DNA of 64,000 bases. Source: Planctomycetaceae bacterium. Its GTDB lineage: Bacteria > Planctomycetota > Phycisphaerae > Phycisphaerales > SM1A02. Of the stretch, positions 1 to 9,133 are shown one piece after another (within the stretch, counting starts at the first letter, position 1; each line of letters opens with the position of its first letter). The stretch lies in assembly GCA_947490615.1 (NCBI GenBank), contig CANLHK010000001.1, positions 372,001-436,000 on the forward strand, read 5' to 3'. A program made the position numbers and the translations under genes. Under the pieces are notes generated by a model. That model ran no database searches and was not told the origin of the DNA. It saw nothing but the letters and a program-made list of their open reading frames with translations.

Positions 1-827
1 CCAGCGAACCGACCGAACACAGCGACGCGCACGGCAGCGTGACCACCGCATCGATTCACACCTTTGGCCGATGCGTGCACACCTTCGTGTCGCGCCGCGG
101 CGACTACAGCCTCGCTCGACTGAAGTCGGGTGGCCTCTTCATGCCAGGATATGCGCGCGTGAAGGACTTCCCGCTCAACGCCTACAACGCTGCCTATCCG
201 TGCGGACTTGAGTGCGTCGATCACCTTGTCGGCAATGTCGGCCTCGGTGCGATGAACCAGTGGGTCCAGTGGTACAGCGATGTCCTCGGCTTCAAGCTGT
301 TCAAGCACTTCGATGACAAGGACATCTCTACCGAGTACTCCGCGCTGATGTCCAAGGTCATGGACTCTGGATCGGGGCTCATCAAGATCCCTATCAATGA
401 ACCCGCAGCAGGCCGCGCCAAGAGCCAGGTTCAGGAGTACCTCGACTTCACGAACAATGTCCCTGGCGTGCAGCATCTTGCTTTCCGCTGCAACGACGCG
501 CTCGAGACGGTGAGTGAGCTCCGTCGGCGCGGCGTGGACTTCCTGCGACTTCCCGACACCTACTACGACAAGGTTTGGGATCGCGTCGAAGGTGAACTCC
601 ACACCGAAGTGCGCGAAGACCACAACCGCATCAAGGAGCTCGGCATCCTCGTGGACGCCGACGACGAGGGTTACCTCCTGCAGCTCTTCACGATGCCTTT
701 GCAGGATCGGCCCACGCTGTTCATCGAGATCATCTGCCGACGCGGATCCCAGAGTTTTGGCAAGGGGAATTTCCGTGCGCTGTTCGAAAGCCTCGAGCGC
801 GAACAGGCGCGCCGCGGCAACCTCTAG
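1..827 (+). CDS. hpd: 4-hydroxyphenylpyruvate dioxygenase, C-terminal part (5' end outside window)
   Basis: This enzyme converts 4-hydroxyphenylpyruvate to homogentisate with Fe(II) and O2, the second step of tyrosine breakdown. The frame (codons from base 3) is open to the window edge, so the N-terminal vicinal-oxygen-chelate domain is cut off. About 275 residues of a family protein of roughly 350-400 remain. The three iron ligands of the family can be seen: His in VDHLVGN (codon at 222), His in VQHLAF (codon at 474) and Glu in FIEIICR (codon at 726). A GTG at 39 is an internal codon, not a credible start. hmgA follows after 30 bp in the same direction and does the next step, so the two probably form an operon. 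Identity is secure from motifs and context. Confidence 0.95.
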   Translation, partial: SEPTEHSDAHGSVTTASIHTFGRCVHTFVSRRGDYSLARLKSGGLFMPGYARVKDFPLNAYNAAYPCGLECVDHLVGNVGLGAMNQWVQWYSDVLGFKLFKHFDDKDISTEYSALMSKVMDSGSGLIKIPINEPAAGRAKSQVQEYLDFTNNVPGVQHLAFRCNDALETVSELRRRGVDFLRLPDTYYDKVWDRVEGELHTEVREDHNRIKELGILVDADDEGYLLQLFTMPLQDRPTLFIEIICRRGSQSFGKGNFRALFESLEREQARRGNL

Positions 828-857
828 ACACCCGCCACGCGAGAAAGACCAACCGAC

Positions 858-2135
858 ATGCCCTACTACCTCCAACGCGGCAACATCCCCGACAAGCGCC
901 ATGTGCAGTTCTTCCGCCCCGACGGCGCGCTCTACAGCGAAGAAGTCTTCGGCACCGAAGGGTTCGCAGGACCGACGAGCACGCTCTACCACATCCATCC
1001 ACCAACCCAAGTGAGCGGATGGAAGGCCCTGCATGCCACGGCGCCTGAGTATGTCGAGACCGACATCCTCCGCATGCGCCACATGATCGGCAACAAGTTC
1101 AAGGCGAAGGGCGACCCGATTTCAGGTCGCGTCGTGCTTCTCGGCAACTCCGATGTGGAGATGTCGATGTGTCAGCCGCTCGAGCGGATGCACTACCACT
1201 ACAAGAACGCGCAAGGCGACGAGTGCCTGTTTATCCACTTCGGCTCTGGCGCCATCCACACCATGTTCGGCACGCTGAAGTTCCGCGCCCGCGACTTTGT
1301 GGTGATTCCGCGCGGCACCATTTATGCGATGGAGTTTGATCGTCTGACTGACGACGACCGTCCGCTCGGTGTCGCGCGCGAGGCCATGCCGTACGGCAAG
1401 TTCGTCTGCTTTGAGGCAGTGAACGGTTCGCACATCCAACCGCCGCCACGCTATGTCGCCAAGAAGTCAGCGCAGTACCTTGAAGACGCGCCCTACTGCG
1501 AGCGCGATCTTCGTGTGCCGCAGATGCCGCTCACCGTCGATGCTCTTGGAAGCCACGAGGTGCGCATCAAGGCGCTCGGCCGCATGCACAGCTACGACTT
1601 TGGCTACCACCCGCTTGATGTCGTCGGGTGGGATGGTTGCTACTACCCCTACTGCTTCAACGCCGATGACTTCCAGCCCATCGTCGGCATGGTGCACTTG
1701 CCGCCGCCGATTCATCAGGTGTTTGACGCGCACAACTTTGTGATCTGCGCGTTCTGTCCGCGGCCATTGGACTTCCATCCGCGCGCGATTCCGATTCCCT
1801 ACAACCACTCGAACATCGATTCGGACGAGGTCATGTACTACGTCATGGGCGAGTACAAGGCGCGTCGCGGCATCGGTGTCGGATCAATCTCGCTGCATCC
1901 GCTCGGGATCGCGCATGGACCGCATCCAGGCACCATCGAGCAGTCGCTGGGCAAGACGCACACCGACGAACTCGCAGTGATGTGCGACACTTTCCGACCG
2001 CTGCTGCCGACCAAGGCCGCGATCGAGCTCGACGATCCCGAATATCCCGAGAGCTGGAAGGACGAGCACTTCAAGCGGATGGCGCGGTATGTGCCAGGCG
2101 CCTCGCATGCACCTCCGCTGACTCCAACGCGGTGA
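858..2135 (+). CDS. hmgA: Homogentisate 1,2-dioxygenase
   Basis: This cytosolic non-haem iron enzyme opens the homogentisate ring to maleylacetoacetate. The protein is 425 residues, normal for the family, and begins MPYYLQRGNIP. The second cupin half holds the metal site. Likely iron ligands are His317 and Glu324 in NHSNIDSDEV and His353 in IAHGPHPG, by analogy with the characterised enzymes. Spacing between the first two ligands is one residue longer than in the human enzyme, as I recall for a bacterial subgroup with the NHSNIDSDE motif. The gene follows hpd by 30 bp. No maleylacetoacetate isomerase or fumarylacetoacetase gene is in the window, so the end of the pathway must lie elsewhere. 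Confidence 0.94.
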   Translation: MPYYLQRGNIPDKRHVQFFRPDGALYSEEVFGTEGFAGPTSTLYHIHPPTQVSGWKALHATAPEYVETDILRMRHMIGNKFKAKGDPISGRVVLLGNSDVEMSMCQPLERMHYHYKNAQGDECLFIHFGSGAIHTMFGTLKFRARDFVVIPRGTIYAMEFDRLTDDDRPLGVAREAMPYGKFVCFEAVNGSHIQPPPRYVAKKSAQYLEDAPYCERDLRVPQMPLTVDALGSHEVRIKALGRMHSYDFGYHPLDVVGWDGCYYPYCFNADDFQPIVGMVHLPPPIHQVFDAHNFVICAFCPRPLDFHPRAIPIPYNHSNIDSDEVMYYVMGEYKARRGIGVGSISLHPLGIAHGPHPGTIEQSLGKTHTDELAVMCDTFRPLLPTKAAIELDDPEYPESWKDEHFKRMARYVPGASHAPPLTPTR

Positions 2136-2223
2136 AGTCCGCAGCGCCACTCATGCAAACTCTCTCCAGCGAGGTCAGGCAACATGCCTGGCCTCGCTGG
2201 CTTTCGTTCTGAGTCTCTTCGCT

Positions 2224-3861
2224 TCACTCTCGGGTGAGCACCAGGGAGTCCATGCGAAACGCAGCAGATCCACGGGAAGCACGCAGCTCGAGCAGAAGTT
2301 CGACATCGGCGATCTCCTCGCTGACGACAAAGGAGAACGCGACCTTCCGCTCGCCGCTGCCGAGCCCGTCCTCCGCACGCGCAGCGCCGACGACGCGAAT
2401 GCCTCCGCCAACGAGCGCGGCGCCTTCCCCCTCTTGTGCGAGTCGCTCAACGCCTTCAAGCCGAAGGTCCGCCTCAAACCGATAGCGTCCCTTGGCCAAG
2501 AGGACGGTGCGCCGCCAACCTGCGATGCACCGTCGGCCCTCGCCGCAGGCGACGCGGTACCACTGGACTCCGCCGATGTCGAGCTCCTCGAGCAGCGCGT
2601 CCTCGACCTCGGACATCGTGTGCCATCCCTTGAGCGCCACCGCCACGCCCTTCTTGAAGACCAGCGGCTTGGGCTCGGGCGCCGTGGCTTGCTCGCGCAG
2701 GCTGCGCTCGCGCTGTTCGACTCGTTGCATGAATTCCTTGGCGCGCTCCGACTGCAGTCGCGCAGGCTCTTCACCTATCGCGCGCAGCGCCTCTTGGATG
2801 CGGCGTTGGACTGGCTCGGCCCGCTTGAACAAGCGCGTGGCATCAAACTCGACGAGGAGCTTGGTGAGTTGTCGCCGATAGAGCTTGCGCCACTCGGGGT
2901 TGCGCAAGACCGACTGCGCAACGAGCGCATGCGGCGCGTCGAGCACCGACATGCTGGGATCTTGAAAGCACTGGTCCATGCCATGCGCGAGAAACCGCGC
3001 CTTGCGCCCTGGCTCGAAGTAGAGGCGATAGTTGTTGGCGTTGAACGCGTACCCATCCCAGTGACCGAGCATCGCCTCGAGCGCGACAAAACGCACGAAA
3101 TCCTCGATGTCCACGAGCTTTTCCAGACGAGCCCAGCGTTGCTTCATGTCGACTTCAGCGCACGCCGCGGCGAGCGCATGCAAGTCGGCGCGGTCGGATG
3201 GTTCAGCGGTTGCGCCGCTTGGAGTGACCGCGTTGGGCGGCGTTGCAGCGTTTGGCTTGGCGCGCTCATCGAGCTCGAGTTCACCTCCGACATCCTGGCA
3301 GAAGCCACCGTCATAGAGGTTGCCGCGCGGGTTCTTGAAGTTGCGGGCCAGGAACTCGCTGTCGAACGCCTCCTTGAGAACATAGAGCCCGAGATCCCTG
3401 CCGTTCACGATCACGCGCGCGTGCTGCACGCGGGTCGCGGGTTGGTTGGCACCACGGAGGATTTCCGAACTGAGCCACTCACTCAAGAGCGATTCATCTT
3501 GCGCCGAGTTGTTCAGGTGAAACTTGGCGAGTCCATTCCATGGCTCCGCTGGTCCAAACTTGTCGAGGTTGATCGTGAGCGCGGGGCGACGATCAAACTC
3601 TTGGTAACTCCCCGCCGCACCTTTGAGCTTGATTCCAGCTTTCGTAGCGACTTCTCGGTTGCCGTCGCGAAGAGTGCACGGCGCATAGACGCGGGGATCA
3701 GCGCGGAGCTTCTCGACAGCTTCAGGCGCGAGCTCGATCTCGATACGGGGAATCTTGCCCGTTCGGAAGAAGACGCTGGCGTCATCGCGCGGCGCCGTCG
3801 CTGCAATGAGCAGCGCGAACACCGCAGGGACAGCTCTCAAGAAACTCCGAAGATCCATCAT
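2224..3861 (-). CDS. Exported CotH-kinase-family protein
   Basis: The protein is 545 residues. Residues 1-24 look like a Sec signal peptide (MMDLRSFLRAVPAVFALLIA). The next 330 residues resemble CotH, an atypical kinase fold first known from spore coats. Visible family features are the NLYDGG segment, the stretch around GHWDGYAFNANNYRLY and a following HGMDQCF where CotH proteins carry acidic metal-binding residues. The last 150 residues form an unrecognised, probably beta-rich domain. An upstream in-frame ATG at 3897 exists, but the start at 3861 places the signal peptide at the N-terminus. This organism is not expected to sporulate. Planctomycete CotH homologues are usually secreted and of unknown substrate. 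The gene stands alone, convergent with hmgA and divergent from the catalase gene. Confidence 0.8.
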   Translation of the reverse strand: MMDLRSFLRAVPAVFALLIAATAPRDDASVFFRTGKIPRIEIELAPEAVEKLRADPRVYAPCTLRDGNREVATKAGIKLKGAAGSYQEFDRRPALTINLDKFGPAEPWNGLAKFHLNNSAQDESLLSEWLSSEILRGANQPATRVQHARVIVNGRDLGLYVLKEAFDSEFLARNFKNPRGNLYDGGFCQDVGGELELDERAKPNAATPPNAVTPSGATAEPSDRADLHALAAACAEVDMKQRWARLEKLVDIEDFVRFVALEAMLGHWDGYAFNANNYRLYFEPGRKARFLAHGMDQCFQDPSMSVLDAPHALVAQSVLRNPEWRKLYRRQLTKLLVEFDATRLFKRAEPVQRRIQEALRAIGEEPARLQSERAKEFMQRVEQRERSLREQATAPEPKPLVFKKGVAVALKGWHTMSEVEDALLEELDIGGVQWYRVACGEGRRCIAGWRRTVLLAKGRYRFEADLRLEGVERLAQEGEGAALVGGGIRVVGAARAEDGLGSGERKVAFSFVVSEEIADVELLLELRASRGSAAFRMDSLVLTRE

Positions 3862-3985
3862 GCGCGCAGTATGGCGGATTCCGCGGCGCAGCATCAATAG
3901 AGCACGATGCCCCTACTGCTCAATCGAAACACGCCGCTAGGTTTGGGCCGTTGATCTCCACCACCACACGCCAAGGACTCTGCCG

Positions 3986-5560
3986 ATGAACCGCACGCGA
4001 CATGTCGAACCTAAGCCGATGGAAACCAATCCAATCGAACCCAAGTCCGCCAGCGGAAGTCCACAGGAGACGCTTGGAAAGGGAACACGCGCCGCGGCGA
4101 CTCCCGCCCCGCTGGTGACGCCAAGCGCGCTCGGCTCCAACGCCATGCACGCCACGCCTGCCAAGACGCCGCTTGAAAGGATGCAGCGGTTCAATCGCGA
4201 GCACATCCCTGAGCGCATGCTGCACGCCAAGGGCGCGGGCGCCTATGGCAGTTTCACCGTCACGCGCGATTGCACCAAGCTCAGTTGCGCGAAGTTGTTC
4301 GAGAAGGTCGGCAAGAAGACCGACGCGTTCGTTCGCTTCTCGATGTTCCACGGTGAGCACGGCTCGGCTGACAGCGAGCGCGACATCCGCGGTTTCGCGG
4401 TGCGCTTCTATACCGAAGATGGCAACTGGGATCTCATCTGCAACAACACGCCTGTCTACTTCATTCGCGATCCGAACAACTTCACGGCGCTCATCCACTC
4501 GCAGCAGCGTCATCCGCAGAGCAATCTGCGCGACCCCGACATGCAGTGGGAGTTCCTCAGCCACTCGCCCGAGAGCACGCACCAGATCACCTTCCTGTAC
4601 GGTGATAGCGGCTGTCCAGACGGATACAGGAGTTTCGATGGCTACGGAGGCAACACCTTCTCGCTGACCGATCTCATGGGACACCGCGTCTGGTGCAAGT
4701 TCCACCTGAGGTCGAAACAGCGCGCGCGCAATCTTAGTGACGAGCAGGCCGCACGCATGCGAGGCGGCGATCCCGACAGCGCGCAGCGTGATCTCTTTGA
4801 TGCGATCGCGCGTGGAGAGTTCCCCAAGTGGCGGCTCTGTGTGCAGACCATGACGAGCGAGGAGGCGCGCGGTCGCCTCACGAACCCGTTTGATGTGACC
4901 AAGACTTGGCCCGAGTCCGAGTTCCCGCTCATCGAGCTCGGTGAACTTGAGTTGAACCGCAATCCAGTCAACTACTTCGCCGAAGTCGAGCAGGCTGCGT
5001 TCAATCCTGCTGCGCTGATCCCAGGCATCGGCTCGAGTCCCGATCGCATGTTGCAGGCGAGGTTCGCCAGTTACTCCGATGCGCAGATGCACCGCCTCGG
5101 CGCGCAGGCTGGTGAAATCCCTGTGAACCGATCGCGCTGTCCGCTCTCGGGCTTCGCCTCGAGTGAGAGCGCCAGCAAGAGCACTTGCTCCCCCACCAAG
5201 TCGCCTGGAGGCTTCAACGCGGAGAGTCCATGTGATGCCAAGCCCGACGCGGTGTGGAAGCTCGCCACTGCGATTGTCGATCGCTTCCAAGCACTCAGCG
5301 ACCAGGATGACTACACCCAGGCGAGAGCGTTGTACCTCTCCCTTGATCCTGGACAACGAGAGCGGCTCTCGGTGCGCATCGCCGACAGTCTGGGTCTGAC
5401 ACGCATTGAGACGCAGACCAGGCAGCTCGGCCACTTCTTCCGCACCGACGAGGACTACGGCAAGCGCGTGGCGATGCATCTTGGCATCGATGTCACCAAG
5501 TCGATGCTCGCGCTGTGTCCGCCTGCGACGCAACAGGCCGCGCTGGCCGCGTCGCACTGA
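3986..5560 (+). CDS. katA: Haem catalase
   Basis: This is a monofunctional haem catalase of 524 residues that dismutates H2O2. Catalytic His80 lies in HAKGAGAYG, the distal Asn in CNNTPVYFIRD (153/154), and the haem-ligand Tyr363 with its upstream Arg359 in RFASYSD. The core up to about residue 380 is typical. The stretch FSMFHGE replaces the usual FSTVAGE. After the usual IPVNR.RCP, the segment of about 40 residues is Ser/Cys-rich and unlike the common catalase sequence, and is followed by the helical C-terminal region. The N-terminal 50 residues are Pro/Thr-rich with no clear signal peptide. The gene runs tail to tail with an OsmC gene 19 bp away, which suggests a peroxide-defence neighbourhood. 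Confidence 0.95.
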   Translation: MNRTRHVEPKPMETNPIEPKSASGSPQETLGKGTRAAATPAPLVTPSALGSNAMHATPAKTPLERMQRFNREHIPERMLHAKGAGAYGSFTVTRDCTKLSCAKLFEKVGKKTDAFVRFSMFHGEHGSADSERDIRGFAVRFYTEDGNWDLICNNTPVYFIRDPNNFTALIHSQQRHPQSNLRDPDMQWEFLSHSPESTHQITFLYGDSGCPDGYRSFDGYGGNTFSLTDLMGHRVWCKFHLRSKQRARNLSDEQAARMRGGDPDSAQRDLFDAIARGEFPKWRLCVQTMTSEEARGRLTNPFDVTKTWPESEFPLIELGELELNRNPVNYFAEVEQAAFNPAALIPGIGSSPDRMLQARFASYSDAQMHRLGAQAGEIPVNRSRCPLSGFASSESASKSTCSPTKSPGGFNAESPCDAKPDAVWKLATAIVDRFQALSDQDDYTQARALYLSLDPGQRERLSVRIADSLGLTRIETQTRQLGHFFRTDEDYGKRVAMHLGIDVTKSMLALCPPATQQAALAASH

Positions 5561-5579
5561 CGCGGACTGCGCGTGCCCG

Positions 5580-5990
5580 TCAACCGGTGTAGACCCATTC
5601 GATCGGAGTCTCGACGCTTGCGTCGAGGCTCTTTCGAACTGGGCAATCTTCCGCGGCCCGCTCAAGCACCGCGCGCTGCGGATGGTCCGCCGCGAGTGGA
5701 ACCGTCACGACGGTGCGCAGACTCGCAATGCGGCGCGGTGCCGACTTGGTCATTTCCTTCTCGCAGCGCACCGTCATGCCCGTGAGATCGATGCCGAGTT
5801 TTCCAGCGTGAATCCCCATGAGCGTCGCCATGCAGGTCGCCAGTGCCGCACCAACGAGATCCGTCGGCGAGAACCGCTCGCCCTTGCCGTGATTGTCGAC
5901 GGGCGCGTCAGTCTGAATCGTGCTGCGCGAAGGAGCATGGACTGCGTCGCAACGAAGATTGCCGAGGTAACGAACGGTGGTTTCGACCAT
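5580..5990 (-). CDS. OsmC/Ohr-family peroxide-detoxifying protein
   Basis: The protein is 136 residues, the usual OsmC size. The family uses a pair of cysteines to reduce organic hydroperoxides. Both can be seen: Cys53 in ALATCMATLMG and Cys116 in EDCPVRKSL. The segment GKGERFSPTDLVGAAL before the first Cys is typical of the family. OsmC, Ohr and YhfA subgroups cannot be told apart safely here. The gene is convergent with the catalase gene and lies 74 bp downstream of a minus-strand cluster (7663-6065), with which it may share a transcript. Confidence 0.85.
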   Translation of the reverse strand: MVETTVRYLGNLRCDAVHAPSRSTIQTDAPVDNHGKGERFSPTDLVGAALATCMATLMGIHAGKLGIDLTGMTVRCEKEMTKSAPRRIASLRTVVTVPLAADHPQRAVLERAAEDCPVRKSLDASVETPIEWVYTG

Positions 5991-6064
5991 GGGATGCCTT
6001 GCGTGAGATCAGGACTGTTGTTGCAGAGGCGCGGCAGAGTCATGCAGCGCGAGATTGGCGGAGC

Positions 6065-6349
6065 TCAGGATACCTTGCGCGCTGCCGCCAACTCCGCTTC
6101 GGCAAGTTGCACAGCTTCCGCAAACTCGATGCGGCGCACCGATGTCATGTACACGCCCATGACATAGGTCAGGAGCGAGAGCGCACACACGCCAAATCCA
6201 ATCCACCCGTGGTAGAAGATCGCGGTCGCAATGCCCGCGGGAATGCCAACGCGCAGCGCCCAGATCATGTTGCGTCGCTCGCGCTCGACTTGCGCGGCTT
6301 GCTCACGCCAGTGCTCCACATTGGCCTGCGCGCGCTCCAACCGTGTCAT
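6065..6349 (-). CDS. Small two-helix membrane protein, unknown function
   Basis: The protein is 94 residues. Residues 1-26 are a charged, probably coiled helix (Arg/Glu/Gln-rich). Two hydrophobic segments follow at about 28-46 and 49-68, then a Glu/Ala-rich helix to the end. Both ends are thus probably cytoplasmic. I do not recognise the family. The ATG overlaps the stop of the CvfB-like gene by 4 bases, so translation is coupled and the gene belongs to the operon starting at 7663. Nothing points to a specific function. Confidence 0.6.
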   Translation of the reverse strand: MTRLERAQANVEHWREQAAQVERERRNMIWALRVGIPAGIATAIFYHGWIGFGVCALSLLTYVMGVYMTSVRRIEFAEAVQLAEAELAAARKVS

Positions 6350-7215
6350 GAGGTTGGACCGCCACGGTGGCTCTGACCACGCCCGACGAGTTGAATCCCT
6401 GGGTGCAGCAGCTCGATCTTGCGCTCCTTGTAGAGAGAGCCGATGGCTTGCTTGAAGGCTTTCTTGCTCACGCCAAAGCGTGCGCGAATCGCCTCAGGAT
6501 CGCTCGAGTCATCGAGGTTCAACCGCCCACCAACGCGCTCGAGTTCGGCAAGCAGCGTGGCCGTGAGCGGCACGACGCGCTGGTATCCCTCTTGATCGAG
6601 GCTCAGATCGATCTTGCCATCTTCGCGGATCGATCGAACGAACCCACGGAGTCGCGCGCCAATCTTGAGTGGACCCGAGAGGTTGGCGCGGTACAAGAGC
6701 CCGCGATGCTGACCTTGGACGATGGCGTTGTAACCAAGATCCGTCTCTTCGAAGATGAGAAGGTCGACGGGCATCCCCTCTGGGTAGCGCGGCTCTTCGC
6801 GGCTCAAGTACTTCTTCAAGAGCGTGCTGGCGATGATGCGATCGGTGTCGGGATCAATCACGACTGCCACGACGACATCGTCGCCGATCTGCACCTTCGG
6901 CTTCTGTTCCCGATACGGCAGCAACAGGTCCTTGCCCAAGCCCCAATCGAGAAAGGCACCCGCGCGCTCGTGGATGTCCTTCACATGCATGCAGGCAAAC
7001 TCACCGACGCACGCGCGCGGCCGCTCGGTGGTCGCGACCAAGCGATCCTCGGAGTCGCGATAGACGAAGACTTCAAGTTCGTCACCGACGCGCAGATCGC
7101 GCGGGATGTAGCGGCCAGGCAACAGCAACTCGCCGAGATCACCGCCGTCGAGGTACATGCCCGACTGCGTCTCACGAACTGCCACAAGGGTGTTGAAGCG
7201 ACCGAGTCGCGCCAT
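6346..7215 (-). CDS. CvfB/YitL-like S1 RNA-binding protein
   Basis: The protein is 289 residues with tandem S1-like OB folds and a C-terminal winged-helix-like segment. This is the layout of CvfB (YitL), an RNA-binding regulator in Firmicutes and others. Recognisable parts are MARLGRFNTLVAVRET at the start, the stretch GLGKDLLLPYREQ near residue 90, a domain with GARLRGFVRSIREDGKIDLSL near 200, and FGVSKKAFKQAIGSLYKERK near 255. An in-frame ATG far upstream (7476) would overlap the isomerase gene. The start at 7215, 13 bases after that gene's stop, fits better and matches family N-termini. The gene is second in a three-gene operon. Confidence 0.85.
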   Translation of the reverse strand: MARLGRFNTLVAVRETQSGMYLDGGDLGELLLPGRYIPRDLRVGDELEVFVYRDSEDRLVATTERPRACVGEFACMHVKDIHERAGAFLDWGLGKDLLLPYREQKPKVQIGDDVVVAVVIDPDTDRIIASTLLKKYLSREEPRYPEGMPVDLLIFEETDLGYNAIVQGQHRGLLYRANLSGPLKIGARLRGFVRSIREDGKIDLSLDQEGYQRVVPLTATLLAELERVGGRLNLDDSSDPEAIRARFGVSKKAFKQAIGSLYKERKIELLHPGIQLVGRGQSHRGGPTS

Positions 7216-7228
7216 CGATGGATTGACC

Positions 7229-7663
7229 TCACTCGCCAAGGACGACTTCGGTGATGGCGTCGCCCGCGCGAATCGCGTCGATGACTTCGAGGCCTGCCGT
7301 GACCTTGCCAAAGCAGGTGTGATTGCGGTCAAGATGCGCGGTGTTGGCGCGGCTGTGGCAGACGAAGAACTGCGAGCCACCCGTGTCGCGACCAGCGTGG
7401 GCCATCGAGAGCACACCGCGGTCGTGGCGTTGGTTGCCGCCTTCGAGTTCGCACTTGATCTTCCATCCTGGACCACCCGAACCCGTGCCGTTCGGGCAGC
7501 CGCCCTGAATCACGAAGTTGGGAATCACGCGGTGGAAGGTCAGTCCGTTGTAGAACCCGTCCTTGGCGAGCTTGCGGAAGTTCGCGACGGTGTTCGGCGC
7601 GTCGGCGTCGAAGAACTCGACGGTCATGTCGCCCTTGGCGGTCTTGATGATGGCTGTAGACAT
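7229..7663 (-). CDS. Cyclophilin-type peptidyl-prolyl cis-trans isomerase
   Basis: This 144-residue single-domain cyclophilin speeds cis-trans isomerisation of Xaa-Pro bonds. Family motifs are present: [15 protein letters not shown] with the catalytic Arg, the GVLSMAH segment, GSQFFVC, and [15 protein letters not shown]. There is no signal peptide, so it acts in the cytoplasm. The start at 7663 ([12 protein letters not shown]) was chosen because upstream in-frame codons add an unrelated stretch. It is the first gene of a run with the CvfB-like gene 13 bp downstream. No clear Shine-Dalgarno sequence precedes the ATG. Confidence 0.93.
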   Translation of the reverse strand: MSTAIIKTAKGDMTVEFFDADAPNTVANFRKLAKDGFYNGLTFHRVIPNFVIQGGCPNGTGSGGPGWKIKCELEGGNQRHDRGVLSMAHAGRDTGGSQFFVCHSRANTAHLDRNHTCFGKVTAGLEVIDAIRAGDAITEVVLGE

Positions 7664-7709
7664 AGGGGGAGGAATATACGACATCGTCCGAGCGCACGCG
7701 GTGAAGCAC

Positions 7710-7746
7710 AAAAAAGCAGATGGGCCGCCCTAAGGCAGCCCATCTG
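7710..7746 (-). terminator. Rho-independent terminator of the 7799-9133 gene
   Basis: On the minus strand there is a GC-rich hairpin (arms CAGATGGGC at 7717-7725 and its complement at 7738-7746, with a further GCC/GGC pairing inside), followed by six U at 7710-7715. It lies 53 bases beyond the stop of the secreted-protein gene ending at 7799 and separates it from the isomerase operon. Confidence 0.85.
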
Positions 7747-7798
7747 GTGTTCTTGGATTGGCACAGCGGTTTGCCGTGCTCGCAGACTTGGTCTGAGT

Positions 7799-9133
7799 TC
7801 AGAGTCCTGCGATGTCAGCCCAGTTGTAGATGTGCTCTCGGATGATCGCGTTGGTGGTCGCATTCCTGAGCACGAACCTAATCTGCCGGCGCAGCACTGG
7901 GTCTGCCAGCAGGTCGTCCCGGACATTGAAGGTCGCGCTGTCCGAAAGCGGATCAATGACCAGCACAGCGTTGAGGCTGAGGACTGGGCCAGTGAAGACA
8001 TCATTCGATCCGTACTGGTAGGTCAGCGAGTTACCTGCAACGGGAACGACCGTTCCGCGGAACTGAAGTCCTCGACCAGGCGTGAAGCGTGTCGCGCCGT
8101 CGATGAGTCCGACCCAACCGCCAACGGCAGGGTCAAAGGCGCCGTCGACTTCGATGGCCTCACCGAACATCACGTGCTCACCAATACCGTGTCCAACCAC
8201 CGCGACGAACGATCCGACGGGTGCATTGGCGGCCACCCACTCACGACTCAGAGGTGCACCAGCGATACCGATGATGTCCATTGGCATGCGTGGATCTTGA
8301 TTCAGGAGCACCAGGGTTTCGCCAATCACAAACGAGTCTGGTGTATTCGGGTTGCCGACCGCCGAGGCGACGAGGTTTCCGATGAGCACGGTCTCAGCGA
8401 TAATGACGTGCGCGAAGTAGCCCTTGGTGGGGAAGTCTGGGATCTTGTACTCAACGCCCTTGGCATCGACATACACCGATCCTGCCGCGAGGAGCGTGGC
8501 GCCGTTTGAGGCGGGGTAACGCCAGAAGCGGCGAGGTGGCGGCGGCGAGTTCGGTACTGGGTACCCGCCAGTTTCGGTTCGAATGCCGATCTGCCCGAGG
8601 AAGTTCTCTGGGAGCGTTCCTGCTGGGTACATCGCATAGGCGTTGCGCACCAGGAAGAAGTAGGCGTCTTCGATGCTCTTCTCGGTTTGCGGCGAGCGAT
8701 CAAGACCTGGGGCCACGGCGCCACGCGCTTCCGAGGTGCTGTACATCGAACGCGCAGGACCGAAGCGAATCGTTCCCGCTTCGCCATTGGTGTCTTGGAC
8801 ATAATCTCGGAGCACCGCATTGGTGTCAGTGAGTCGGTCAAAGGTCGCGGCGGTGATCTCACCGAAGCTGACCTCTTCGTGGTTCACGATCTGGGTGTTG
8901 CCGAGCACAAACTCCACGCCGTTGAGCGTCGCAGGAATCGTGACGCGGGAGCCACCAGCGAAGATTTGCCGATTCGGCGCATCGATGTTCCAGATTGATC
9001 CTTCGATCACGAAACTCTCGAGTGGTGCCTTGAGTGTGACGACGGTGCCGTCGTGCAGGACAGCAGTTTGCGAAAGTGCAACGGTCGCTGCAGAGAGCGT
9101 GGCAAGACTTGCCAAGTAACCCGGAAGGCGCAT
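7799..9133 (-). CDS. Secreted protein of unknown family, paralogue of 9471-10805
   Basis: The protein is 444 residues with a signal peptide (residues 1-21, MRLPGYLASLATLSAATVAL). I do not recognise the family. Residues 23-80 (AVLHDGTVVTLKAPLESF..., GVEFVLGNTQIVN) look like a small beta barrel of OB type. The middle holds TIRFGPARSMYSTSEARGA, a helical DAYFFLVRNAYAMYPAGTLP segment, IPDFPTKGYFAHVIIAE, and NPNTPDSFVIGETLVLLNQDPRMP. The C-terminus is beta-rich and ends in NWADIAGL. No PEP-CTERM, dockerin or membrane anchor is present, so it is probably released to the periplasm or outside. The neighbour upstream has exactly the same length and is clearly related along its whole length. The start at 9133 was chosen over 9178 because it puts the signal peptide first. 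Confidence 0.75.
   Translation of the reverse strand: MRLPGYLASLATLSAATVALSQTAVLHDGTVVTLKAPLESFVIEGSIWNIDAPNRQIFAGGSRVTIPATLNGVEFVLGNTQIVNHEEVSFGEITAATFDRLTDTNAVLRDYVQDTNGEAGTIRFGPARSMYSTSEARGAVAPGLDRSPQTEKSIEDAYFFLVRNAYAMYPAGTLPENFLGQIGIRTETGGYPVPNSPPPPRRFWRYPASNGATLLAAGSVYVDAKGVEYKIPDFPTKGYFAHVIIAETVLIGNLVASAVGNPNTPDSFVIGETLVLLNQDPRMPMDIIGIAGAPLSREWVAANAPVGSFVAVVGHGIGEHVMFGEAIEVDGAFDPAVGGWVGLIDGATRFTPGRGLQFRGTVVPVAGNSLTYQYGSNDVFTGPVLSLNAVLVIDPLSDSATFNVRDDLLADPVLRRQIRFVLRNATTNAIIREHIYNWADIAGL

Noticed and set aside
2434-3900. Long plus-strand frame opposite the CotH-like gene
   Set aside because: It is a GC-rich shadow of the minus-strand gene, without a recognisable domain, while the minus strand has CotH motifs and a signal peptide.
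3920-5665. 581-codon minus-strand frame opposite the catalase gene
   Set aside because: The plus strand encodes a complete catalase; the antisense frame has no motif.
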